From Aselliscus stoliczkanus (taxonomy: Eukaryota > Chordata > Mammalia > Chiroptera > Hipposideridae), in assembly GCA_033961575.1 (NCBI GenBank), contig CM066732.1, forward strand, positions 95,595,187 through 95,659,186: 64,000 nucleotides of DNA, in the 5' to 3' direction. Under the pieces are notes generated by a model. It was not told the DNA's origin, ran no database searches, and saw only the letters and a list, made by a program, of their open reading frames with translations. The position numbers and the translations under genes are program-made. Every line of letters starts with the position of its first letter. Within the stretch, counting starts at the first letter, position 1. Below, piece by piece: positions 24,633 to 36,600 of this stretch.

Positions 24633-27600
24633 ATTCAGCCATAAAAAAGAAGAAAATCTTGCTATGTCTGACAACATAGAAATGGACCTTGAGGGCATTA
24701 TGGTAAGTGAAGTAAGTCAGACAGAAAAGGACAAATACCATATGATCTCACTTATATGTGGAATCTAAAAAACAAAAACAAAAAGCAACCCAAACTCATA
24801 GATAACACAGAACAGATTGGTGGTTGCCAGAGGCAGTGTGTGAGGGGTGAGCAAAAGAGATGATAGGAGTCAAAAGGTACAAACTTCCAATTATAAAATA
24901 AATAAGTCCTGGGGATGCAAAGTACAACACAATGACTAGAGTTAATAATACTAGGTTGTATATTTGAAAATTGTTAAGCAAGTAGATCTTAAAAGTTCTC
25001 ATCTCAAGAAAATACATTCTAGGGCCGGCCAAGTGGTGCGTTGGTTGAGTTGGCTTGGGACGCCAACTCTGAGCAGCAGGGGCCCGGTTCGGATCCCACA
25101 TATGAGAGCCAGTAACACTGCCCTCTACAGCTAAGATGGTGAACAACAGCTCTACCTGGAGCTGGGCTGCCCCCAGGGTGCAGGCTGCAGTGGGGCTGGC
25201 CAGCAGCTGGCATGCACTTTCGTGAGCGGCAGTCCAATGGCCAGGGAGCAACTGCCTCACCCGGGAAGAGCGCAATGATGATACCAACACGGGCCAGTGA
25301 AGCGACGTCCTCTACAACTAGACTGAAGAACAAAAGGACAGCAACTTGTCTGTTCCTCTCCCCCAATTCCCCAATAAAAATCTTTAGAAAAAGCATTCTA
25401 TAACTATGTTGGGATGGATGTTAACTAGACTTATTGTGGTAACCATTGCACAGTATACATATATCAAATCATTATGTTGTACACCTGAAACTAATATAAT
25501 GTTATGTCATTTATGTCTCAATAAAAAAAAACCCACAGGAATGTTTAGTTTCTTTCTACTGTTCTAAGCTAGGTAGCATGGTTCACTGAAAGAAAGAAGG
25601 TTCTAGAGTCTAACAGATGTACTTTCAAATTTTGAATCTTCCATATACAACTGGCATGACCTTGGGTAAATTCCTAAATCTCACTTAGCCTTAGGTTCTT
25701 CAGCTACAAAGCGAGGAAAGTATCCCCTACACAGAGGACTGCCATGACAATTATATAATCCATGTGACGTACCTGACAAAAACTAGGCATTCAACTAGTT
25801 CCCAACCTCTCACTTATCCACTCCTGGGAGGGAGGTAAATTGTCACACCAGCTCAGTGTGATGCCAACCTGACAGTAACTCCGGGGAAGGATGTGGGTCC
25901 ACAGTGGGCCCAGGTCAGCCCAATTTGAATTCTTGAGGTGGATGAGTCTGCTGGGGGACAGCTCTAAAACTCAATCCGTGGTTAGCCCCCAAGGGTTCTG
26001 AAATACTCCTATTCAAAGGGCAGAGGGCACGGGTAGGTGACCTGAGCCATCCAGAGTGGCTGTGAACTAAAACTCAGCTGGCCAGAGAATGCTATCACAT
26101 GTGTCTGTCCTGATGAACTAGTTATTACTATCTTTAGCTGCTAAGCCTGCTCTGGGCAGGGCCCATTCCTGGGTTTTAGCCTAGATGGCCAGTTCTGACT
26201 TTGAACCAGTTGGCCTGGCATTTGGTGTTTTGTGTTACAAACTGGATTCCCAGCTTTGCCCAGTCTCCTGGAGTGACTGCTGCCAGAAGAATTTCTCATC
26301 ATGTAAACACAACTCTCCTAAGGCAGGCCTTTGAAAAAGCTTCCGGTGTCAATATTGTTTATTATGAAATAATTCTACCTTATGGGCAGCTCGAGAGGCT
26401 GGATTCAGGGCAAAAAGCTACAACAATAGTTACCTTAACTATGATAAAGTTGGGAAGGAAGGAGAACTTTCAGAAGAACAAAGAAATAGAAGGACCATAT
26501 GTGGAATGATATGGGATTAAGACATGACTGTCTATTCCAGGCATCCGGGTTGGCAGCTCCTCTGTGAAACTGAGTCCACAGGTGCTGGGACCGCAGGAAG
26601 TTGCCAAAGGCTACTGCGTTGTTTTTTTGTTTTGTTTTTTGAGGGCAGTGTCACTGGCCCTCATATGTGGGACCGAACCGGGCCACTGGCGTCCCAAGCC
26701 AGCGCTTAACCACCGCGCCACTCGGCTGGCCCAACTGCGTTGTTTTAACACTTGCAGTATCCTTTGTTACCTATAGGTTTCCCCTAAGTCCTCTGGTCTC
26801 CCCAGCACTTGGAAACATTCATTTGCATTTCCTGAGACTTAACAGAGAGGAGCTAGGTGACAGTTGAGGGGCTTTGACACAAACCCAGTCCAGACCACGG
26901 TTTCTCAGAGAACCAGGCCATCCTCAGGGCCCAGCCTCAGAAAGACTGGGAAGATCTCAGAAGAACATCAGCTCCATGAGGACTCCAAACTCCAGTCTGC
27001 AGAAGTGTGGTCTTCCTCCTGATGTCGTTCTAAAGTGTTACTATTGGGTTGTCGGAAAAGTCGTGACGCATTTTTGCAACGAAAAACAGAAAAAATATCT
27101 CATGACTTTTCCGATAGCCCAATACCTACCCACCCCTTTCTCCATCCTAGGACACGATTTGAATTTAATCTGTCGTCCCTGTCTCAGGATCATCATCCAG
27201 AACATAAACTACTGAACAGTATAACATGTTCAGGAGCTACTAAAGGCAAAGGTTTAGGCTTTTCCTTTGCTTAGGTGGTGATGATCTTAAGTTCCACACT
27301 TTTTATAGTTTTTCTCTCTTCCCTAGTCAGGCTCTACCAGGCTGTGCCAGACGCCAGCACTTCCCTGGAAGTGCTTCCAATCTGCACCTTCTTTTCTGGT
27401 ATGATCTGGAAAAACAGACAAGCTGGTTATAACTGTATCTCAAATGAGAGCACACAGGTATAGAAAATTAGGGGAGTTCCCCTTACAAATAAACGGAATG
27501 CATTTTAGGGGGCAGGAAGTTTTGATTCTCTGCAGCGCCCAGGATGGTGCACTGAATGGTACCTGACAGTAGGCACCCAATAAATCTCTAATGAATGAAA

Positions 27601-30600
27601 GGGGCAAACATTCATTTGTTCGCACCGAAAACACAAGCCTCATCCATATTGATTAGCTCAGACCCCCTGAGAAGTAGAAGCAAGTGGGTGCAATCCTGAC
27701 CCTAGGAGAGCTTACCACTGTTTCATAATTTCCCCTTCTACCTGCTAACACCTCCTCTTCAGAAATCAAGTTTGGAAACAGGAAGAAATCACTCTAGCAT
27801 ACTGCCAGGAGAATCACAGTGGAAACTAAATACTATCCCCTCAGAGCCCACATCACCAGAGGGGAAGGATGAGTCATGAATTAACAGCCACTCAGCCCTT
27901 CCCAGAGTCTTCAAAACTGGTTCCACCACTTGCAGCAGCCTGAGCCTAAGTGCAGGGGTGTGTGTGTGTGTGGGGGGGGGTGAATCCTGAATCCCTACCA
28001 CCTCAAATGGGCCTTGTGCCACGCAGAGCACAGCCTCTGACAATGCACCTGCTTCCCGTTTCTCCTCTTGAAGGAAATGAACCCCTGACTCACCCAAAAA
28101 AGTAAGGCACTAAGGAGTCCAATAAATAAATTGCAATAAAACAGGCATCATTAACTTAAAAGAAAGGTGCCCTGCAAAAAAGAGATGATAATTTTTTTTT
28201 TTTAATGATAATTTTTTTTTTGTTGTTTTTTAAAGATTTTATTGGGGAATTGGTGGAGGGGAACAGCATTGGGGAATCGGGGAAGGGGAACAGACAAGTT
28301 GCTGTCTTTTTGTTCTTCAGTTTAGTTGCGGAGGATGTTGCTTCACTGTTGGTATCGCCATTGCGCTCTTCCCGGATGAGGCAGATCGGTCGCTGGCCTC
28401 TGGATGTCGCTCACCGCGGCTACTGGCAGCTCACGCTTGGCTGCCAGCCGCTCACACTGGCTGCGGGCCACTCACTGTAGCCTATGGCAGCCCACTGCAG
28501 CCCACACCATCACCGGGGCTTGCACAGCCCAGCTCCAGGTGGAGCTGTTGTTAGCTGTAGAGGGCAGTGTCACTGGCCCTCATGTGGGATCTGAACCGGG
28601 GCCGCTGGCATCCCAAAACCAGCGCTTAACCAATGCGCCACTCGGCCGGCCCTAATGATAATTTTTTTAAAGAGCCTGCTGTCCTGTCTTATAATAAAAC
28701 TTGGAGCCAGGCAAGTAAGTGGTACAAGTAATTAGGCCCAGTTCTAAAAAGCCAGACTCATAGATGGGACTCGGATATGGAGGACACATAGGAGGGCCAC
28801 TCTGTGTGACAACAGGTAGTGAGTGAACAAACCACCCCGGTGAATCAGCTAGAAAGGCTAGGTTCCAGGAATTGCAACAGTCAGTAACCACTGCCCAGCA
28901 GTAATTTCCCCCCAAGCCTGGGAGAGGCAGACCTCTCCCCATCCAGGCACTTGCGGGAACACCAGAGGTTATATGACTGCCTGATGTCACAGCAGGAAGT
29001 AAACCACAGAGCTTCGGCACTTATGGAGAAGTCCCCTCTGCCTAAAAGATGGGGGCACTTTCATTCCTTACAGCTTGTGGCCCATGTTGCAACAGCACTA
29101 CAGAGAAACCTCTAAGTGCCTGGTCACTACAGAAACTATTGACGGTTTCTAAGGCTCAGTGCAAACAGGGGGCCGGTCACCACCCCCAACCAGCACCCTC
29201 AACTCAGCGCTCTCCAAATGTGGGCCTGCTGGATGAATCTGGTGGAACCCGGACCTCATGCCAACATCTCTCTCAGGCTGTAACCACAGCCCATGATGCC
29301 GACTCAAGTAGTGAAGGGTGCAGCCTGGACTGACTGGGCTGATGGTGCACAAGGCCTGGCCTGCTGCTCTCTGAATGTCCCCCCTAGGTGCCCTCTGGGA
29401 GCATCTCTGAAGTCATTCTTCTGCTCCTCCTATCCCTCAGGGTCTCACTGCTGGGTTCCCCCCCTTTTTTATGCCTACCAGTATTCCCTGGTGCCCCCCC
29501 CTTTGGGCCTGCTTCCCAAAGCCAGCTGATTCCCCTGGAGCCCAGGCTATGCCTCTCCCCGCGCCCCCCATCATCAGATGTCCCCCTCCCAGGCCCTGCT
29601 TCCTCCCTCCCAACCTTCCCCTAAGCACTTCAGGCTCTGAAATCCTTGGCCACCTTCTCCTCTCAGTTTGGACAGTCCCACCCTTCTTCAGGTGTCAGAT
29701 ATGCTGGGTCTGGCTGCCCCTCACCTCTCCTCACTGCCTGCTGTCACCCTCAACCCTGGAGACCGGGGTCCCCACCCCCAATGCTGCTCTCTCTGCCAGC
29801 CTCTGCCCTGTCCCAGGGTGAAGAACTGCTCTCTGGGCCCTGGTACTTCCTACACCTCATTCATGTCTTTTGTCCCTAATGCACTGGTTTCATAAACAAA
29901 CTTATATTAGTAAAAAGAAGTGAGTTGATTTAAAGAAAAATAATATGAACTAAATAACAGTACTTAGGAACAGAAAAACTAGGGAAGAGCTATGCAAATG
30001 GAGAACATTTTTAATACTGCCTCATTTGACATGGAAACTCTACTGTGGCTGGTTTTAATGCACATGTTAACCCACTTCTCAAACTGTCCAGGTCAGCTTA
30101 ATACCTGCCGGGTTCACCCAGGTCAGGCAGCTTTACTCACAGTCAAATCTCTGTGTCACAGTTAAAATTGGGAGGCTCTTGGGGGCCCAAAGACCTGTTT
30201 CTTACTGCCCTAATTGCTCCTGAAGTGTGGATCATGAAAAAAGCTCTGAAAGAGTAGAAATTTTGGGTTTGGGCAGGCACTCTGCATTTACTAGCCGCCT
30301 TATGCTGGGCAAATCAATTAAACTCTTTCAGTCTTCATCTTTTCATCTATAAATTGGAGCTAATGGTCCTTGCCTACCTCACAGCCTTGTTTTGAAGATC
30401 ACATCAAATGAGATAATTTATGTGAGAGCACCGTGGTGTCATATAAATGTGAGGTATTATCCTGAATGCTAATGAATAGCTTACAGCTTACAAACACAAA
30501 TGAATCATTCCTTTTGACTTAACAGGCAGCCAAATAACTTCAAAACTCCAGAGCTTGAGCCAGACAGCCAAATCCAGGAGTGAGTTAACCATCAGAGAGA

Positions 30601-33600
30601 TGCCGAGACTTGGAGGCCTGGCTCCTAGTCCTGCCTAGTGCTCACCAGGTCCTTGGTGAACAAACGACTGTCGTCAAGTGAAACCAGGCTTGGTGTCCAA
30701 CATCATGGACTCAGCACCTGGCCTGGAGGTAAGAAGTTTGGGGGAGGTTCCTGTTGGGAGACAGTGGGCCAAGTCAGGCACACCCCAAATCCGGAAAGAG
30801 CCCCCAAAGCCCATAGAAGCAAGTTTAACCACCTTAGGGCCTAGAGGCCCAAAGAAGCCACAGTTTTCAGATTTATCTCCTGCCACCTCCTCAGTGAACC
30901 CTGGGCAAGGCCCCACGCCCTGTCACGCCAGGCACCTCTACTTCTGCATCTTTGTGCTCGCACTACTCCTTCAACTTCTTCTCTGTCCTCAAAAACTTAC
31001 TCTTCTTCTATCTGTAAGGAACAATGTTGGAGCATCCCATTCTAGGGTACCACAGAAATCGGTGGTTTCAATACAAGGTATTAGCTAGCATACAGGTAAA
31101 ATAGCCTTTTCCTTAAAGCGATAATAAAATATAATCACCACCATCACCACCCCCTGCGAAATGTCAGTATTCTAAGTTTCCATGATAGTTTTCCTGGTAA
31201 ATACACTTACAATTTGAGTCTTTTGAGTTTGAAGCCTTCAAAGGGCTTCAAATGAAAGGCGACATTGCTATAGACAGGAGATTCACATATCGGCTGCAAG
31301 GGGGTGGAAATAATGTTAACTGGGGCCCCAGTATGGCCGCTCACTCACTGGGTTATCTCTGGCAAGTTCATAACCTCTCTGGACCTCCATCCTCCTGTCT
31401 ATAAAATGAAAAGAGTAGATGACCACGAAGATCCCTTTTAACCTGCTGCGATATATTCTTTTCTTTGCTCAAGGTCTTGCACAAAAGCACTTCCGGAGGG
31501 GAGTCTTCCCTGACCTGCCAGTCATATGAATCATGTCTTCCTCTTTATTCCTACAGCATTTCCCTACACACTTCATTGAACCTCTTTCACTCTGCCTCAG
31601 AATTCATTGTTTACTATACGGTGTGAGCTGTCTGAAAGCAGACGTGATGTCTCACGCAGCTCTACGGTCCCGCATGTGCCTTGTCCATGGGGACATACTC
31701 CATTCATTTATAGATTTGAACAGAAGAGCAAACTCTGCTGATCCTCAACTGTGTTCTACCTGATTCCCCACCTCCTTTCAACCCTGACCTCTGCCTCAGT
31801 CGAGAATCACTGGTGTGGTGTCGGGTGAATGAGCATGGGTCTGTCAGGACTGCAATGAGTGAGAGGGGTGAGGAGTGGAGGGCAAACTTGGACGTGAGTT
31901 GTGGGCAGGGTGTATTTGACTTGAGCGTGTACAGTGAAAGGAAGATAAAAGAACGATAACAGCAAGAGCTAACTTGTGGTAGGTATGCACTCTGTGTCGG
32001 GCCCATGCTAAGTGTTTTACCTGGACTTAGTGTCACAACAACGCTGCCAAGAAGGAGCTGCCGTCATTCCCGTTTTGCAGGTGGGGAAACCAAGGCACAC
32101 AGAAGTTAAATATTTGCTCAGGGTCACCAAAGTAGGTAAGTCATGGGACCAATGCCCAGGCAGTCTGACTCCCAAACCAACTACTTTTTTTTTTTTTTTT
32201 TTTTAGCTGAGCCATCCTGCCACCTGTTGGCAGCTCAGCGGCAGCTCACCTCGGGCTGGCATCGAACGGCTGTTGCTCAGAGCTCAGCTCACACTCTTGA
32301 GCGAGCTCTTAACCAACTGAACCACTCGGCTGGCCCCAAAGGCAGTCTGACTCCCAAGTCCACTTTCTTAACCATCACTGGTGGTAAGTGCAAAGGCACA
32401 TTTACAATTCCCAACGTCGCTCAGTGCTCTGTATTATTTCCATCCATCTTCAATACACAGCAGATGTAACAAGCAACAATTCTTGGCCTTACTTGTTAAG
32501 ATTAGTTATAAACACTGTTATTTTCTACACCAAGTTATACTCTCTAGGAAACTGTCCTATGATTAGAAAATGTCAACTTCTAGAATTATCAACTTTAACT
32601 TCTGCATTTCAAGATGAGCCACAGGAGCAAGAGTCGGGGAAGCCGGAAACAGACAAGATGGGTTGATCCTACTGGGACCACTCTCTTCACATTTGTATCC
32701 CTAGCACCAGGCTCTGGGAAGGGGACATGGTAGGCATGTAATAAAAGTTTGTGGGATCAAACGGTGTTTGTAGGAAATGTTTTTACCCTTTTCTAAAACA
32801 CACATTGAGAAAGGAAACCAAAAAGAAGTGGGGAGAACACTGCAAAGTTTGATTTTATAAAGGGTGTGTGTGCCTGCTCTGGACAAGGCAGTGGGCACAC
32901 AGCATGTTGCTTTCAAGAGTCAGGGCCGGGGGTCGGCCAGATGGCTCAGTAGGTTAAGAGCAAGAACTCTGAGCAACAGGGTCGCCGGTTCAATTTCCAC
33001 ATGGGTCAGTGAGCTGTGCCTGAGCTGAGCTGCCGCTGAGCTGCCAACAAGTGGCAGGATGGCTCAGCTCCTAACAAGGTTGCCTGTTTGACTCCCATGT
33101 GGGATGGTGGGCTATTAAGATTGAACACGTCATCTTGAGCTGAGCTGACGGGCCACCAGATGGTGACTAGACTTGGAGCTGAGCTAGCTGCATCCCTCAC
33201 AACTAAGATTGAAGGACAACAATTTGGCTGTTCCCCTTCTCCAATTCCCCAACACTGTTCTCCTTCCCCAATTCCTCCCCTCCCCCCCAAAAAAAAGAGT
33301 CAGGGCGGGGGCTCTCAGCAGAGAGATGGGTGATCTACCTTTCAGTGGGAGTATAAGCCAGTACCACCTTTCTGAAAGACAATTTTGAGAAAGCTTTTAA
33401 ATTTATTTATTTTGGGGCTAGTAATTTCACTTTGTCACAAAGTATTACTGCCTAAGAAAATAATAATACATACTCATTTAATCATTCAACAAGGACTTAC
33501 TGAGCACCTATCAAGAGTTAGGGAGCATTCTGGGTGCTAGAGACAGGCAGTAAATAAAAGATAAGAAGTCCCTTCCTCCCTGGATTTTTTTACATTCTAA

Positions 33601-36600
33601 TGAGGGAGACCAATGGTAAACAAATGGGTATGTCATATAATGTGTAGTAGTGAGATGTGCTGCTTAAAAATATATAGCAGAGAGCCGGCCGAGTGGCTCA
33701 GTTGGTTAAGAGTTGGCTTAGAATGCGAGCTCTTAGCAACAGGGCCTCCGGTTCAATTCCCACACGGGCCAGTGAGCGCTGTGCCCGAGTGGAGCTGCCA
33801 CTGAGCTGCCAACAGGTGGCAGGATGGCTCAGCTGGTGAGAGCACATGCTCCTAACCAGAATACGCCACCCACAACTAAGACTGAACTCAGCACTTTGAG
33901 CTGAGCTGCCGCCTGGATGGCTCAGTGGATAGGGTGTGCACTCTTAACAACAAGGCTGCTGGTTCGACTCCCACATAGGATGGTGGCTACGCCCACCCAC
34001 AACTAAGACTGAACACAGCACCTTGAGCTTAGAGGCACGAGCTGCCGACGGGAAGCCAGATGGCGACTGGCACCCTCCACAACGAAGACTGAGGAACAAC
34101 TTGGCTGGTCCCCTTCTCCAATTCCCCAATAAAATCTTTAAAAAATATATATATATATATACATAATATATATGTTATATATATATATTACATATAATAT
34201 ATATATGTTATATATATATTATATATATATAATATATATATATGTAAGGGTGTGACAGCTAATTTAAATAGGTGGTCAGGGAAAGCCTCTCTGAAGGGGT
34301 GATATTCAAATGGAAACCTGAATAAGGTGTGGGAGTGAGATATACAACTGCCGGAAGAAAGAGGTTCTAAGCAGAAGGTTTAGCAAATGTCAAGGCCCTG
34401 AAGCAAGAACGTGTCAGGTGAGTTAGAAAAAAATGTCACTGGAGGTCCATTTCATACCCATTAGGATGCTTAGTATCCAAAATAATAGAAAATAACAAGT
34501 GTTGGGGAGGATGTGGGGAAACTGGAACCCTCGCGGCACTGCTGGTGGGAATGTGCGCCACACAGCTGCTGTGGAAGCCAATATGGTGGTTCCTCACAAC
34601 ATCAGACCTAGCGCTGCCATGGGACCCAGCAATTCCACCTCTGGGCAGAGCCCCAAAGAACTGAAAGCAGGATATTTACACACCATGTTCATAGCAGCAT
34701 TATTCACAATCAACAAAAAGCAGAAACCCAAGTATCGGTCAAAAGATGAATGCATGAACAAAATGTGTTTTATACACACAATGGAATATTATTCAGCCTT
34801 AAAAAAGGAAGGAAATTCTGACACATGCTACTAAATGGGTGAATCTTAAAAATATTACCTTAAACGAAATAAGCCAGTCACAAAAGGACAAATGTTATAT
34901 GATATGTGTATGTTCGTTTATATGAGATACATGGAATAGTTAAGTTCATAGAGAATAAAAGCTTTTTTTTTTTTTTTAAGATTTTATTGGGGAATTGGCG
35001 GAGGGGAACAGCGTTGGGTAATCAGGGAAGGGGAACAGACAAGTTGCTGTCTTTTTGTTCTTCAGTTTAGTTGCGGAGGACGTTGCTTCACTGTTGGTAT
35101 CGTCATTGCGCTCTTCCCGGATGAGGCAGATCGGTCGCCGGCCTCTGGATGTCGCTCACCGCGGCTATTGGCAGCTCACGCTTGGCTGCCAGCCGCTCAC
35201 GCTGACTGCGGGCCACTCACTGTAGCCTATGGCAGCCCACTGCAGCAGGGGCTGCAGCCCACACCATCACCGGGGCTCGCAGCCCAGCTCCAGGTGGAGC
35301 TGTTGTTAGCTGTAGAGGGCAGTGTCACTGGCCCTCATGTGGGATCCGAACCGGGGCTGCTGGCATCCCAAAACCAGCACTTAACCAATGCGCCACTCAG
35401 CCGGCCCGAGAATAAAAGTTAAAAAGTATTTACCGGGGTCTGAGGGGAGAAGGGAATGGAAGTGAATGATTAATAGGACAGAATTTCAATTTGGGATGAA
35501 GGAAAAGTCCTGGAGATGGATAGTGGATGGCTGCACAACAATGTGAATGTACTTAATACATTCAAAAAAGGGTTTTAGTGGTAAAAGTTTGGGTTTTTTT
35601 ACCACAATTTTTTTAATTTTTTTTTTTTTTGAGGGCAGTGTCACTGGCCTTCACATGTGGGACCCGAACCAGGGCTGCTGGCTTCCCAAGCCAGCGCTTA
35701 ACCACTGCGCCACTTGGCCAGCCCCCACAATTTTTTTTAAATCACAGGACGGATGTGGTGGAACACAGTGAGCAAGGCGGAAACGGAGGGTACATGCAGG
35801 AAAGGCAGTGAGGGCTCCATGGGCCAAGGAAGGCCTCCGGGTTTCATTCTAACAGTGATGAGGCGCCAATGGGGAGTTGGGGCAAAGGTGACACAATCTG
35901 ATTTACATTGTAAAGACTCACTCTGGTTGCTGGGTGAAGAGGTTCAAGGAGCAAGAAGAGAACTAAAAAAAGGGTCAGTAGTCCACTGCAGTCATCCAGG
36001 TAATTCCTGAGGTTATTTCCATTTGCAAATGGGATTAATCCATAAACTGCTCTTTATTTTGGCCCTGGGGCCCTGCCCCATCCTTCGTGTATGTTTGAGT
36101 GTGTATCCAGAAAGGTGCACATACATGAGCACATGAGAATCTGGGGCTCACTGCTTCAGGTTCTAGCAGGGGACTGGATCCCCAGGGCATGATCCTTCTC
36201 CCCAGGAGCACTTCCACACCAAACCCAGGGCCTCACCTCAAGGCTTACCTACAAGAAAATGACACCTTGCCCTGCCTGTCTCTTCTAGGGCTGCGTAGGA
36301 AACAAAAATGTCTACCTTTGGGAATTGCTGTCTCAATTCCTACGACTGTGGTGTTTAGCTCACTTCTGGGCCTCTGGGTTTATTGTGATAAGAGAGAAAA
36401 ATGTTTCCACAAGGGCTACTAGCTCCACATACAGAAAGATGGAGTTGGACTTGCCCTAACTCTAGCAGGGGTAGGCAAATTTTTTCTGTAAAAGACCAGA
36501 TAATAAAATCTTTAGGGGGCTACATATGGTCTTTGTCACATATTCTTCTTTGGTTTTGTTTTGTTTTATTGTGGTAAATTATATATAACATAAAATTTAC

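Larger units (their letters stand above)
18944..25530 (+). repeat. 5'-truncated L1, broken by seven insertions
   Basis: Once inserts are removed, about 3.7 kb of L1 remains in sense with the + strand. It includes endonuclease-region codons ([16 protein letters not shown] near 19200), the reverse-transcriptase motif FADD at about 21102-21113, the C-terminal ORF2 region, and the 3' end finishing ATGTCTCAATAAAAAAAA. Pieces: 18944-19249, 19504-19930, 20055-20435, 20609-21220, 21674-22125, 23154-24047, 24504-25021, 25390-25530. Many stops and frameshifts, plus a deletion near 20600, make it a dead copy. Confidence 0.85.

Noticed and set aside
29471..29821. Pro/Ser-rich frames between 29293 and 29895.
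   Set aside because: Explained by C/T-rich composition; overlapping frames in all phases are equally open.
34499..34834. 111-codon frame with [18 protein letters not shown] ending.
   Set aside because: This is the well-known L1 3' wording, not a gene.
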